Source: Kondoa malvinella
Lineage: Eukaryota; Basidiomycota; Agaricostilbomycetes; Agaricostilbales; Kondoaceae
DNA length: 64,000 nucleotides
Assembly (NCBI GenBank): GCA_039545315.1
Contig: BCIM01000002.1
Coordinates: 2,580,331-2,644,330, forward strand
Direction: 5' to 3'
Of this stretch, positions 48,915-60,231 are shown one piece after another (the stretch's first letter is position 1; the number at the start of each line of letters is the position of its first letter). The notes beneath the pieces were generated by a model. It worked only from the letters and a program-made list of their open reading frames with translations, did no database searches and was not told the DNA's origin. A program made the translations under genes and the position numbers.

Positions 48915-51900
48915 TTACTCCAACTTTGGATACACGCTCGTGTTCCCTTCCTCATCTTCAGCCATCTCGTTGAATGTCACATGCCTCCTTAGACCACTCG
49001 CGCTTCTACTCGCACTACCTTGAGCTAAACCAGATTTCCTAGGTCCCCTACGAGCAGGCGTATCCATCAATTGCGCTCCAGTCCATTGCCAAGTTGGTAA
49101 GCTTTCGCCCTTGATCTCTTGATCCCCTACCCGTACATTGGAATTGCTTTCAATGATTTTAGAAACTTGGTTCCAAAGTTGTTTTCGGGCAGACATGGAA
49201 TATTCTTCAGCTAGTAAATCATCTCGGAGTTGGATCTTGGCTACATAAGGTGTTGGGACAGAGACGGGATCAGAGTAATGGCTGCGTTCCTGCTTGAACA
49301 GAATTGGGCAAGGTATAGCCATCGGCAATGTCAAAGCATACCTGGATCTTGAGAACATTGTACACCTGATCGACAAGATCTCGCACACGCTCGTCAGTGA
49401 TCTTGCCTTTGCGTCGTTTCTCTCGAAGGTAGAGAATTGCTGCAATGACGCTGAAGGTGCCCGACAATTCAGTCTTGCGTTCGTTAGCGTAGCGATAAGT
49501 CGTCTTGCGCATTCGACAAGTCAGAGGTTGATCGCCTTGAACGGCAGCGACGTAGTCTTCTCCACTGCAAGCACCATGAGCATTGAGTACAGACTGATTT
49601 GTGCAGAGACCTACGCTGCATTTGCTCCTTGTTCAATATCTCGATGTTTCTCCAGATCAGCTAAAGCAGCTTCAAAGTATTCCAACCTCTCTTCAGGCAG
49701 AATCTTGGACTGTGAGTTTACAGGGTTATGAGCCATCATCTCAAAGACGAAAGCTCAAACCCGACTCACAATGCCAGCGACTTTACTCATCTCGTTCCTC
49801 AGATCATCCACCTTCATACCAAACCAAACAACGTCCTCTAGCGCTTTCTCACTCTTGCCGTTTCGAGACTTGTAACACTCCACGTCACCTCTTTTCTCCC
49901 TTAACTTCGAATGCAAACCAAAAGCTAGATGCGCGATCCGGATCTGCTTCTCCGTGTCTGGTACGCAGTCGTCTGCTGCTGGAATAGCACCAAGTGTAGC
50001 AGCTTTCCAGAAATTCGTTTTGCGAATGTGAGAGTTCCCACAGCTGACTAGCTGACCTTCTGTACAAATTCCTTCGACAGGACAAGGCATGCACGTTGGG
50101 CGCAAGTGGTATGCATCGAGTGATCTGGGTGTGTCGATGGTAGCTAACGCATCAGCAGCAGCGGCTTGAGCGGTAATGTGGCGATTCTCTTGAATGTTAT
50201 TTGTGTGAGACCCCGAATCGCAATAGCCGACAGCGAGGCGTTCATTGCGGTACCAGCCGAGGTAAGACATGAAGATGAGCAGGACTGGAAGCCATGCAAA
50301 GGTCTTGACTGGCGCTAGTGAGCCAGGTTTGGCGACTACGAGCTGCTTCTCGTTCGCTTGGGCAGGGAAACTCTTGCGTTGCTTCTTTGGTGTAGGTTCG
50401 GGTTGAACAGCAAGTTGAGTCGATTCAGTGCGCTGAGCAGCAAGACGCTTAGGCGATGGTGAACGCGACGCAGCTTGTGGTGAGGCCTTAGCAGCAGTCG
50501 AGTTGGGGTAAGGTACTGGAGCAGGAGAATTCTGCTCGCCCGAGACTTGACGCAACATCGCTTTGACATGTTCTGGAGTGGCTTGAACCGAGCTGACATC
50601 CATGTACTTTGTAAAATGAGGTACGCTCTGCGATTTCGACATTGATTGAGGCTGGTTGTCCTCGGCAAAAATTGCGCTCTTGCGAGGACGACCAGGAGAT
50701 CGCTTCTTGGCAGGTGTCGGAACCGGTTCGACATAAAGCTCTTGATAGTCTGGCTCGGGTTCAGGTGCAGGTGCGTCCATGAAAGCTTGGCTTGAAAACA
50801 GAGATGAAGTTTCGTCGGTCGGGCTTTCTTTAGCGATCGAATGGACTGCTAGACTCGAGCGAGGTTTGCGTACGCTGCTTCGTCGATCGGCAATAGCAGA
50901 CATAGACTTGCTGCTGGAAAGACCGCTCTTGCGAGGTGAAGTGTTGGCGGTTGGAAGCATGCCAGACAGCTCAGAAGGTGCCAGCGAAGACTGCGGAATG
51001 ATCAGCATGGAGCCTATAGCTAGTAATAGGGCATACCTTTCTCCTCTTCTTCTTGCTTGGACCATCTCCAGAGTCGTCTCCGCCTTGGAAAGGATTATAG
51101 TCTGAAAAGCCAGATTCGTTTGCTCCTTCCGGTTCAATATCCTGCAAGCCTTCAGCGACCGATATGAATATTGGATGCTACACCTACATCCTCCGCCATC
51201 TCTTCTGTGGGAGCTGGGACAGGCAAAGTACTTGTCGATTTTCGACCGTTCGCTTTCGAAATGACTACTGAAGGCGGAGAACCGCCTTGGTTGGGCACTT
51301 CGTAGAAAGCAGCCTGTACAACAGCAATGCTTGAGATGGCGTTAAGCTTCAATGCATTGCTTGACTCACGGGCTTCTTTGTGCTTGGAGGTGCGGGAGGA
51401 TCAGACGTCGGAGCAGGAGCAGCAGGTCTCGGGCTCTTTGGTGGTCTACCTCTTGGTCGCTTGACTGGAACGATCACAGGCTGGTCGGTGGACCAAGTAA
51501 GATCCACGTCATGCACATTCCACTAAAGTACTCACAGCCGGTTCCTCTTCAATGGGCTCTTCAATGTCCATATCTTCATCAATATTGTCTTCTTCAGCTG
51601 GAGCACTTATTTGCGGGACAGCGAGAGATCTTCTACTTCTGGAAGTAGGTAGCGCAGGAGCGGCGGATTTACGTGGCTTGACTTTACCACCGCTTGGAGT
51701 TCTCGTTCGCTTCACAGGCAATTCAGACATTTCCGTATCATCAATGCCATCTACCTCTTGAGCGGCAGCAGCATCAACAGACTCGGCAGACGAAGCTTGC
51801 GAGGAGTTGTTTGAAATTCTCTGAATGCCACGATCAGAAGGCGTTACTCTGCTTCGTGCAGCCAAGATAGCAGCAGCTTGAGGTTGCACCAAAGTCTTGT

Positions 51901-52057
51901 ATGCTCGTACGAGCTCGGGTTTCTTGACGCCAGAGTGCGGGTCGCCAGTATATTGAAGCAGTAACCCTCGCAATTGAGGCACGCGCAGTGTTGCGGGATC
52001 AAAGCCTGGCTGCAAGTAGACGTCTTCGTCTTGAGGTACGCTCGTCTCGCGCGCCAT
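48915..52057 (-). CDS. Src1/Heh-type inner nuclear membrane protein (MAN1-like)
   Basis: Integral inner nuclear membrane protein that tethers chromatin and helps nuclear pore quality control. ATG 52057. Residues about 13-52 (YLQPGFDPATLRVPQLRGLL ... HSGVKKPELVRAYK) form the HeH/LEM-like helix-extension-helix domain. A long disordered Ser/Pro/Lys-rich middle with nuclear-localisation-like basic patches (PVKRTRTPSGGKVKPRKS) follows. A membrane helix lies at about 50245-50310 (FAWLPVLLIFMSYLGWYR). The lumenal part has a Cys-rich stretch (YHLRPTCMPCPVEGICTEG). The second helix and the MSC (Man1-Src1p-C-terminal) domain follow (AAILYLREKRRKGKITDERV, RVRDLVDQVYNVLKIQ). The C-terminus is Ser-rich and ends at 48915. 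Short introns lie at about 51500, 51150, 49740, 49570 and 49290. Confidence 0.88.
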
Positions 52058-52255
52058 TGCTGTTCCAAGCTTGTCGCGGTATCAAAACAACAAGACGGCG
52101 GAAGGATTCATGCGGACATGAGCACAGATCTTCGTCCATTCAGACACGGCTCTAGATACACACAGCAGTCTATACAAAGTCTTCCTGCTTCGGATCGCCT
52201 TTCGCCTCCTGCAACTCGATATGCTGTTGCAAGTGTCCTACCAGAGTAACTCACA

Positions 52256-53764
52256 TCAGCTTAACTTGTTCGCCCATTTGTCAAACAGCATACCTGTTGG
52301 GATACTGATGGTAGGCTTGGATTTCTGTGATCGGTCAACAGAGCGAGACGACCAAGATCCGCTTGAGTTTGCTTGATTTGCGAAAGATATAGGTTTGCGA
52401 CACGTCTTGTATGTGACATAGGTCAAGACCATGCTAGTAGGCACGCCAAAAACAGTGTAGATGAGTGCGGCACCTGGACACACATAAGCTGAATACTTTC
52501 TAGCCGTAAAACAGGTCTCACCGAGAAGGAAGGCTTGAGCGATAGCCGGTCTCGTAGTCAAGCTCTCGGCGCCTTGTGTTATTGGTATCAAGCAAACGGC
52601 CACATACGATAAGCCCATAGCATAGCCCACACTTGCATTGAGGATGCGTTGACGACAGACATCGATCAAGTTGGTCAGCTTTCTTTGATATGCCGTATCG
52701 GATGCCATGGAGTTAGAGTAAGAATCGAGGCCACTGACAGGATTTGTTTGCTGCTTCATGAACTTGATCTGCTTGCGAAGCTGCTTTACTGTGCTGACGA
52801 GTAATGGGCACCAGATCTGACAAATAATCAGCGTTGGTTGAGAACAATAGTCAAAGCTCCTCACAAGCAACAGAACACTGTTCAAAATGGCCTCATACAC
52901 CGTGACGACCGTTTCTTCATATGCAATTTTGGTATACAGTTTTTCGCTGTCTGCAAGCTGCTTGGCGAGACGCTGAAGGACAGCCAAAGAGACCGAGCCA
53001 GATGACCAATTTGCAGCGTCATCTTCTAATTGCTGAAACACTTGACGAGTCGAATTGATGATATCATTCCAGGCGAGGTCTAAAGGCACAGCCATTTCTG
53101 GAACTATGCAGAGGTAGACAAATGGAAAGCCAGCAAAGATGATATTGAAGATCCGAGGCGAGAGTCGCGCTTTGATTCTGGGTGTACTGAGCAGAACGAT
53201 CAGCAAGCGCAAGGATAACAAGCTATGACGTACTGCGTAGGCGAATCATCCATTGCTATCACCGAGACCGCCGTGCTCCATATTTCCATCCATGCTGACA
53301 AGGTCAAGCAGAGAAGTGCCAGAGTAGGCCAGAGTATGAGGTTATTGCGAAGTTCCGGTAAGAAGTACAGAGATAGCTGGCTGTGCGCTGTGATTGCGAA
53401 GAAGCAGTAAAGCATACCAATCGACGCAAAGGAGACTGCCACGTTGGGTCTAAATAATTGTCAAACTTCGCACCCGATCTGGAGAAAGCAGAACTTACAC
53501 AATATAGTGTTCATTGTTTCGGCGGAAGAGCCAAAACTGCTTGCTTCGGATCCGAAGGTATATGGTGCCGAGATGGCATAGTAGAGCGATCGAATGCATC
53601 CCTACTGAGATCCACAAAAGGACATGGTATGCAGGTCCCATGAGTTGTGGCAGAATTCGATCCTTCATGGCTTGTCCCAGCCAATGGTATGGATTCACGT
53701 CAACCGGTAGAGCCAGCACCTCAGTGGTGATACCGGTGATGACTGCAGGATCCACAAAAGGCAT
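52256..53764 (-). CDS. multi-pass membrane protein of unknown function
   Basis: The start at 53764 gives MPFVDPAVITGITTEVLALP. About seven hydrophobic segments follow: AYHVLLWISVGMHSIALLCH, FASIGMLYCFFAIT, ILWPTLALLCLTLSAW, IFNIIFAGFPFVYLCIVP, YEAILNSVLLLV, GYAMGLSYVAVCLIP and ALIYTVFGVPTSMVLTYVTY. Between segments five and six is a charged loop (KQLRKQIKFMKQQTNP). Introns at about 53455-53500, 53210-53230 and 52840 are needed. Basidiomycete genomes commonly hold 7-TM proteins of this look without known function; I do not recognise a named family such as Ste3 or Rta1. The Ser-rich C-terminus ends at 52256. Confidence 0.65.
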
Positions 53765-53920
53765 GTTGAGCTGCTGATACTTGGTCGAAGAAAAGAGGAT
53801 TGGCCGCCATCGATTGGGCTGAATCGACGACTAATAAGCAAAAGCGTGGAGATTTGAGACAGAAGTAGCGAGGGCAAGACAGAGAAAGCAGGAAAGAATA
53901 GTCTGTAGATTGACAACACA

Positions 53921-54209
53921 ATGTCTCGAAGTAATCAGAAGAATGAAGAAGACAGGTCTTATCCCGAGGAAGGAGTGCGAGGTCTATGCATTAGCGACGT
54001 GGCGCCGTGTGAGGCCATCTTGCTACTTGATGCGTAAAGGTGGGTCAAATCTGCCGGACGCTGGTATGGAATTGAAACAAAAGGACAAGGATGTGCTGCA
54101 TCCGAATCATGAAAAGAAGAGACAATGTCGCAAGTCGCATATGGATGCCTTCACTAGTGTGATGGACTTGTTTCAACCCTATGAAGCGTCAGATGCAAAG
54201 CAAGATTGA
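53921..54209 (+). CDS. possible small protein
   Basis: Two overlapping frames open here. The one starting near 53921 reads MSRSNQKNEEDRSYPEEG and closes early; the other, from 53910, runs 99 codons and ends ASDAKQD. Switching between them through an intron at about 53985-54040 is possible. Cys spacing (ECEVYALATWRRVRPSC) superficially recalls small CHCH/CMC proteins but does not match. Function unknown. Confidence 0.3.
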
Positions 54210-54684
54210 TCCAATTTAGACTAACATGTAGCCAGTATCCCATGAAAACAACACAATTGGTCTTTGGGTAGAGCCTTCAGCATACGAAGACAGCGCCTGG
54301 TGTGACTTGGGCAGCATCCTTGAGTAGCAAATGCAGAATTGGGCGTGTATGTGTCACGAGTGGGAAAGAGAGCAAATTCAGCAGGCCTTCATTAGGAATG
54401 CTTTGCGGAGCAATGAGCCATTGTTTTGTGGATCGAGCTCGACTGATACTGCTGCGTTTGGGCTGTTGAAGGACATGGTTTGAGAAAGAAAGAGTCAAGC
54501 GTCATCGAAAATGCAACAAAGTCCTTCACATATATACAGTGCCCAAAAACACCTCTCTTCGACCTACGAGAAGCCTGCACAGATAGGTGAGAAGCCAGTC
54601 GACAGACTAGCCCATCTGTTTGGTGAAGAAAGAGGGTTGATGGACCCGCGAGTAGCTATAACGGTATCAGCTTGCATCTTATAA
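54210..54684. other. intergenic stretch
   Basis: Only short frames without motifs are seen between the small possible gene and the end of the Zn2Cys6 gene. Confidence 0.4.
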
Positions 54685-56039
54685 TCACACGACAGACTCA
54701 CGAGTGGAAGCCATCCCATTCAGTTCACACAAGAACGATTGAAGCTTGTACGGCGCATCTGCAGTAGGAGCAATCGGAGTTTCTTCGCACTTGATAGTCG
54801 GTACCGGCGTTTGTTCAACCGCAGGATCAGGAGTATTGACTCTACTAGTGAAAGCTGCAAAAGAAGGTGGTTGAAGAGCAGAAGGCGCAGTATAAGATCG
54901 AGCGCGAGATTTGGGTGGGTTGGCCATTGGGAAATGAGGTACTGGTGCAGGTTGTTCGTACGCTCGAGGTGCGCTAGCCCAATCTGGTTTGTATTCTGGG
55001 TTGTTCTGATAAACGGGAGGAGGAGGAGGTTGTGTCCAATCGCGACCGAAAGTGCGTTGAGGGTAGTTATTGGGTAGACCAGCTGCGAAAGCGGGTTGAG
55101 GCTGAGACCAATTATTGTTCTGCTCTTGTGACTGGTCGCGCAAGTCTAGCGCAAACGACTCGCTAGGTGGATTGGCTGCAGGAGCCAGAGCTAAAGTATT
55201 CGAGAGCCAGCTCGATAGTTGTGCTACAGCACAAATCAGCCTTCATGCATTCATCACAGCTGGTATACTGACCTTCTGGGTAAGGATTGTATCGACCCTG
55301 TCTACCATCTCGAGTACGAAGCTGAGACAAAGAATCGTTGATGCCTTCCACTTGAACAAGAAGTCAGCTTCTTATATCCTCTCACTCCCAATACAACTCA
55401 CTGCAAGGCTCATGGGACTTGTTGACGTTTGGATAGAATTGAGGCAGACGCCCATAGACATTGAGGTTGGCTTGATGGAATGCTGGCCAGCCATTGCTGG
55501 AGTTAATGGATGAAGGAGTTCTAGCGCTGGATGGAGTATCGTGAGAAGATGTTGACGACATGCTAAGGTTGCTGTTGCTTCGAGGACGGCTGCGAGCTGG
55601 ACCACATAATGAAGGCAAATCTCTGCAAAGGCAACCAAATCAGGCTATTTCCCGAGGAACAATTGGCTAAAACCCACCTTGGATAAGCACTGACAGACTC
55701 TTGCTCTTCCTCCTCGTTATCAGTCTGGATAGTCGGAATACCCTTGGTCCAAACGCATTGAACACCTCGGCTGGACACGAAGCATCAGCATCAGAAAACA
55801 AATTCCTTAGCTCGACTGACTCTGAGCAGCCTTTACAGTTCGCTTGACGGTCGCATTTGACTTTCCTGGTCCGACAAGCATCGCAAGAGACTGAGAAGAC
55901 GTCAGTAATCGCCATGGCTTGAGAAAGGGGACTTGCAGGTCTTTCTGTTCCTCTTGCGAATAATGCGTGTTTGAGGCTTCATTGTAGTGAGAGGTCCATC
56001 ATTTGCAGCGAAAGGAGGAGTTGAAGTCATGGTAGACAT
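54685..56039 (-). CDS. second Zn2Cys6 transcription factor, short form
   Basis: Likely nuclear DNA-binding regulator. ATG 56039 gives MSTMTSTPPFAANDGPLTTM, then a basic stretch (KPQTRIIRKRNRKT). After an intron the zinc cluster reads VSCDACRTRKVKCDRQANCK, and joined over a second intron GCSDRGVQCVW, with spacing C-x2-C-x6-C-x5-C-x2-C-x6-C. An acidic run (TDNEEEEQES) and low-complexity Ser/Asn/Pro-rich sequence follow. The C-terminus ends CELNGMASTRESVV at 54685. No Fungal_trans regulatory domain is seen, which sets it apart from the larger Zn2Cys6 gene at 15-18.5 kb. The linker GVQCVW type is common in basidiomycete regulators. Confidence 0.8.
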
Positions 56040-56991
56040 CTTCTGATAACCTTTTTCAAAAGCAGATTAGTCAAAAGCAACATCATACGCAATTCAATGC
56101 TTACTTCGATGGAATGAGGGCAGTCGGGTAGTAATAACGTCCGGTTTGAGCAGCTCGACGGCTTTAGGATAGCTAGATGAACAGAGAAGCAAAACGGATT
56201 TTGAAGCTCAAACTTGGCTGGTTCGCAAGCAAAAGCTTCACACAGAAGGAAAGAAGCCAAAATACGCGTTCGACGGACGTAAGACGACTTGGAATGGTCT
56301 GTTTCTGGTCCAGAAGACTTGTGTTGTAGAGCTCTAGGCCCGAAGTAGATAAAGGGAATTGAGAAGGTGGCATCGAAAAAGAAGACGGCTGGTTGGAATG
56401 TGACTTCTGTTGTGTACAGAAGAAGGGTTCGTGAAGTGCGCCTGTTTCCGTCTTCGGACTGTTACAGGAAGGCTCAAGCGAGCCCGCAATCCCGTCCACT
56501 CGATAGATTGTTAAAAGGAGTGCGAAAGTCGTAACCGCGGAAGCATACTGGCATGTCGTATCATACGAGCTGCAGGTACTGATCATATGAAGATGGATAG
56601 CAATGTGTAGCAGTCGCCAGCGCTACTTTTTCAAGAGCAGAAGAGACTGAAAGACTAGAGACAGGACTCGCAAACACACGACGCCGGATAGGAATGCCTA
56701 AGCAGTGCTCGCACACTTTGCGCGTGTACATTTGAAAGATAGACAAGTGAGACATGTTCCTTGCCAGGACAGGACTGCCTGAGACATGAATACGGATAGC
56801 GCGAACAAGCGGTGCTTTTGCAGAGAGCAGCACATATGACAGACGTGTGAGCAGCTGCAAGGGCTACAGCCATCCGAAGCAGGTCGTCGGCCGTGACTTT
56901 CCTTTTGCGGATCGTGTGACGCATGTTTTCATTTGACGAGCCTTTCTCCCGCACGTCCAACCAATTTTCTACAACTTTAAGCAGAATAGCA
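56040..56991. promoter_or_regulatory. shared upstream region of divergent Zn2Cys6 and PB1-protein genes
   Basis: About 950 bp lie between the start at 56039 (minus) and ATG 56992 (plus). Minus-strand frames at 56173-56586 and 56655-57035 have no motif, and the latter overlaps the PB1 gene's first exon. I treat them as chance frames, but a small gene is not excluded. Confidence 0.35.
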
Positions 56992-58581
56992 ATGGTCGTC
57001 CTCGCAGTAGAAGCATCAAACCCGTTCGCTCTCAAATTGAGAGGTGAATTCCAACGAATATGCGAACTAGCCAGCCAGCCTTCTGACGTCGAAATATTCG
57101 CTGTATAGATGGTGAGGACCTATCCTCGGTCCGCTCTCGCATAGCCAAAAAGCTACACTTGAGCGGTCCTGCCGCTGAAGAGATTGAGATCCGCTATGAT
57201 TGGGTCGGCGTGAGTTTCCCGTTATACACGCAAAGGCTAGGCACCGACTCAAAATGCGCTATGTCAACAGGTATTCTACGCTCTAGAAGATGGTAAGACT
57301 GGGCAATAGTAGACTGCACAGACAAGATCTGATCCAAAAGCAAACAGACGACGATTGGGACATCTTTCAAGACAGAGTGCGAAACACCAACGCAAGGGAA
57401 ATTCGAGTTTCGGTTGCAGGTGAACAGCAGCAAGATCACGAGGTCCCTCATGGCCGTCGTCCGCTCAACACTGCCAACGGAACTGATTCTCAATCCATTT
57501 ACTCCACAAACACTACAAAAACTACCACAAACCCGTTCGTTTCGCTAAGATTCATTGGGACGTCTTCTAAGGCTTTCAGCGGTGAAATAGATACTCCTAC
57601 GGAAAATACGCAACCCCAGGCAAAGCGCATTCAATCCACCACATTGGTTCATCCGAACATGACGGTCAAGCGCACAACCGTTCAGACGGCGCTTCCATGA
57701 TGACAAAGAGCACAAAGAAGTCTACCGCATCCATGAAGACCGTCGGCACCATCCAGACTGATTTCAGCATGCACTCGAAAGCTTTTGATGATTTCCAAAA
57801 CTCGAGAGGTGTCAAGACTTTTGTTGGCTCAATTGGTCCTATTGACAATGTTCGCATGATGGTGGGCTCCAATCTGACTTATGCGGGATCACCGCTAATA
57901 GATTCGGTCGAAACCACAGATGAAGAACGGTCATCGTGCTTGCTACATGTCTAGGGAGTTCGCTCAAGAGCACAACTTTATTCCTAAGGATGCAGCTCCA
58001 GGATTTTATGGCTTCTCAGGGTAGGCATTTCGTGTGTTTGCTGTATCTCACAGCTTACAATGAGGACTTGTTTACAGCATAACCAATTTGGGTAATTTAC
58101 CTTCGGCGTTCGCTGCGCTCGAGACCTGACCGATGAATAGGTCAATGGCCTATCACTGTCGGACAAAAGACTGTCACCGTGCCGGTCATGTGTACGTTCA
58201 GCTAGTCTTGTAGAACTCGGACTTTCGCTTAAATTCTGCTCGCAACAGTGGTAGAGTCCTCAATGTTCCCTGTGATACTCGGGAGAGCTTTCATGGAGAA
58301 GCGTTCGTCAACGACGTCGTCTCAGAAACCGCGACTGACGGCTTTGATGTGTACAGGCGGAGTACGAACCGATCCTTTAGACCCCAGCCACGTTACCTTC
58401 ATGGAGTTAGTCTGCCCTCTTCATTAGTAGATCGGTCCGCTGATGTTTGACTTAGCACTGGCGAGCACATTCCAGGTTTGTTTGCCCACGTCGGATTGTA
58501 CTGTAAGCTAATCTCTTGATTCGCGCAGTGGACTTGGTCATCGTCAAGGACATCAACGGCAAAGCCATCCCTATCTCATAG
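56992..58581 (+). CDS. PB1-like plus retropepsin-like protein
   Basis: The whole gene splices cleanly. The N-terminus (MVVLAVEASNPFALKLRGEF, then DGEDLSSVRSRIAKKLHLSG and VFYALEDDDDWDIFQDRV) has the layout of a PB1 protein-interaction domain. A Ser/Thr-rich linker follows (about residues 120-230). The C-terminal part begins FVGSIGPIDNVRMM; an intron at 57862-57901 (40 nt) joins IRSKPQMKNGHRACYMSREF, then IPKDAAPGFYGFSGITNLGQ, WPITVGQKTVTVPVM, SMFPVILGRAFMEKRG, RTDPLDPSHVTFMDTGEHIP and DLVIVKDINGKAIPIS, with the stop at 58579-58581. The strand pattern with ...VILGRAFM resembles the retropepsin/Ddi1-type aspartic protease fold. The expected Asp-(Ser/Thr)-Gly position holds Asn-Gly (KNGHRA). Fold assignment is inference, and the biological role is unknown. 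Confidence 0.7.
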
Positions 58582-58876
58582 TGTCCATCCGCCGCAAGAG
58601 TCGGATCATAGTACATAGAGAAAAGTCTTGTCTGCCTGTTTTGTAGGACTCATATCCATAATTCCGTAGTACACATCAGCTGTAATGCAGAATCAATAGT
58701 ACATTTTCACAAGACGTTTGTCACTGTTAGAAGATTTTAGGCTCTTCTTCGAACGACCTCACCGCGGATTATACCCTATCAACCGATCTCGCTGTATTGA
58801 CTACATCCACCGATCTTATACCTACATGCCTAAGACTGCATGAAGACAGCGTCAAGCTATTTCTTTAGACGATTCT

Positions 58877-60131
58877 CCCAGAAGTCGACAGGCCTTCGCT
58901 GCTGGTAACTTCACAAGTCCTATTCGCAAGCTCTGCTACGAACTACAGGACCTGTCAACGGGAGCCGAGGATGATGACAGTTATCTTGCTCGGGCTAAGG
59001 CTGCTGAACTTCAACTGCTTCCTCTTTCGGAAAGTCGGATGATTGTGACTTACATTTCTCCCATACCAGTATGTTTTTGCCTTGTCGCTGTTGCTCAAGC
59101 AATCTGATTGACCTCTGTTAGGCCGCGCCGCAAGCCACCAAGGTTGAATGCAACACCGCAACATCCAAACCAACATGTGACGAGCCTGGCGTCGAAACGC
59201 TTGCTTCGCAGGTTAGACAGTTGCTGGGTTGGAAAGTGCAAGAGGAAATGAGAAGAGAGGAATACCGCGAGGTCGTCTGTGTATTACAGCAAGAGAATCG
59301 CTTTCTGAAAAGCAACAGAAGCGAAGAACACATATTACTAGATTCGCAAGTCAGCAGTCTTCAGCGGCAGCATCTACAATGGCTGAAGGCCGCTTCAACC
59401 GTACACATCCGCACTGCAATAGATCTTTTCCTTCTGCTACAAACAACTCAGCATGGCGAACGATGTCAGAGCATTACCGAAATCAAGCAATTTCTCTGTA
59501 CCACTGTCACTTCATCATCGACGCCAGGAGCATCACCATCGGCGCCAGTAACAGCACCGCCAACGTCTCGAAATCCAGCTCAGAAGAAGCACCGTCTGTC
59601 CTTGGGCAAAATTCTGGTCCCAGATGCGAAACGGGCCAAGCTTCACGACCCACTCGTACAATGGGACAAGGCAGTCTCGCCCAACTTCTTCTGTCAAGGA
59701 GGATCGTATCTGGAGCGCTGTATGCTCTTTGCGCGGGAACAGATGGATGAAGGAGAAGGGCGAGGCAGGACTATAAATACCTTCAAGGCATTGCTAAGCA
59801 TGAGAGACCGAGGCGATACTGGTGCGCACAGTATTACCGCCGGATGTCTACTAGAGTAAGGATGCCTTTTCTTCGTTGTCACTCTGCTCATGCATGTGTG
59901 ACTAGATGCTTACAATTCGGCTGTAAATCTCCATACAGTGATCTCACAGTAGAAGAGCAAGGAAGTCTAGACATAGTATCGGCCCGGCTTTTCGGTAAAT
60001 CGTACGTGACTCGTGTGCTAGAGCCGGCAGAAGCGATGGTCACTTTGATGGTACCCTCACAAACCAACGACCAGGAGGAGAAGCGGGAAATTATGATGCC
60101 CTTGCTGTGGGCACATCCAGCAGCCGAGTAG
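58877..60131 (+). CDS. unrecognised protein with a helical middle
   Basis: The first visible exon (from about 58877) reads SPRSRQAFAAGNFTSPIRKL then ESRMIVTYISPIP. An intron (about 59070-59122) joins AAPQATKVE. The middle is helical and charged (VQEEMRREEYREVVCVLQQE, SLQRQHLQWLKAASTVHIRT). A Ser/Pro/Thr-rich linker and a basic patch (AQKKHRLSLGKILVPDAKRA) follow, then YLERCMLFAREQMDEGEGRG. A last intron (about 59857-59905) joins CLQFGCKSPYSDLTVEEQGS and the end at 60131. The true start codon was not found; a short upstream exon is likely within 58600-58870. No family recognised. Same strand as, and about 300 bp from, the PB1/retropepsin-like gene. Confidence 0.55.
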
Positions 60132-60231
60132 CGAGAGTAGCGTGAGCAGTGTCCAGGTCAAAGTCATGTACTTTAGTTCATAGTGTGTAACGTTACACTT
60201 TTAGCTGGACGAGATCCTATATGGTCATAAT

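Noticed and set aside
53910..54209. Small CHCH/CMC-type mitochondrial protein
   Set aside because: Cys spacing does not match the paired CX9C pattern; kept only as a possible small protein.
56655..57035. Minus-strand frame of 126 codons overlapping the PB1 gene start
   Set aside because: It overlaps the first exon of a cleanly spliced gene and has no motif of its own.
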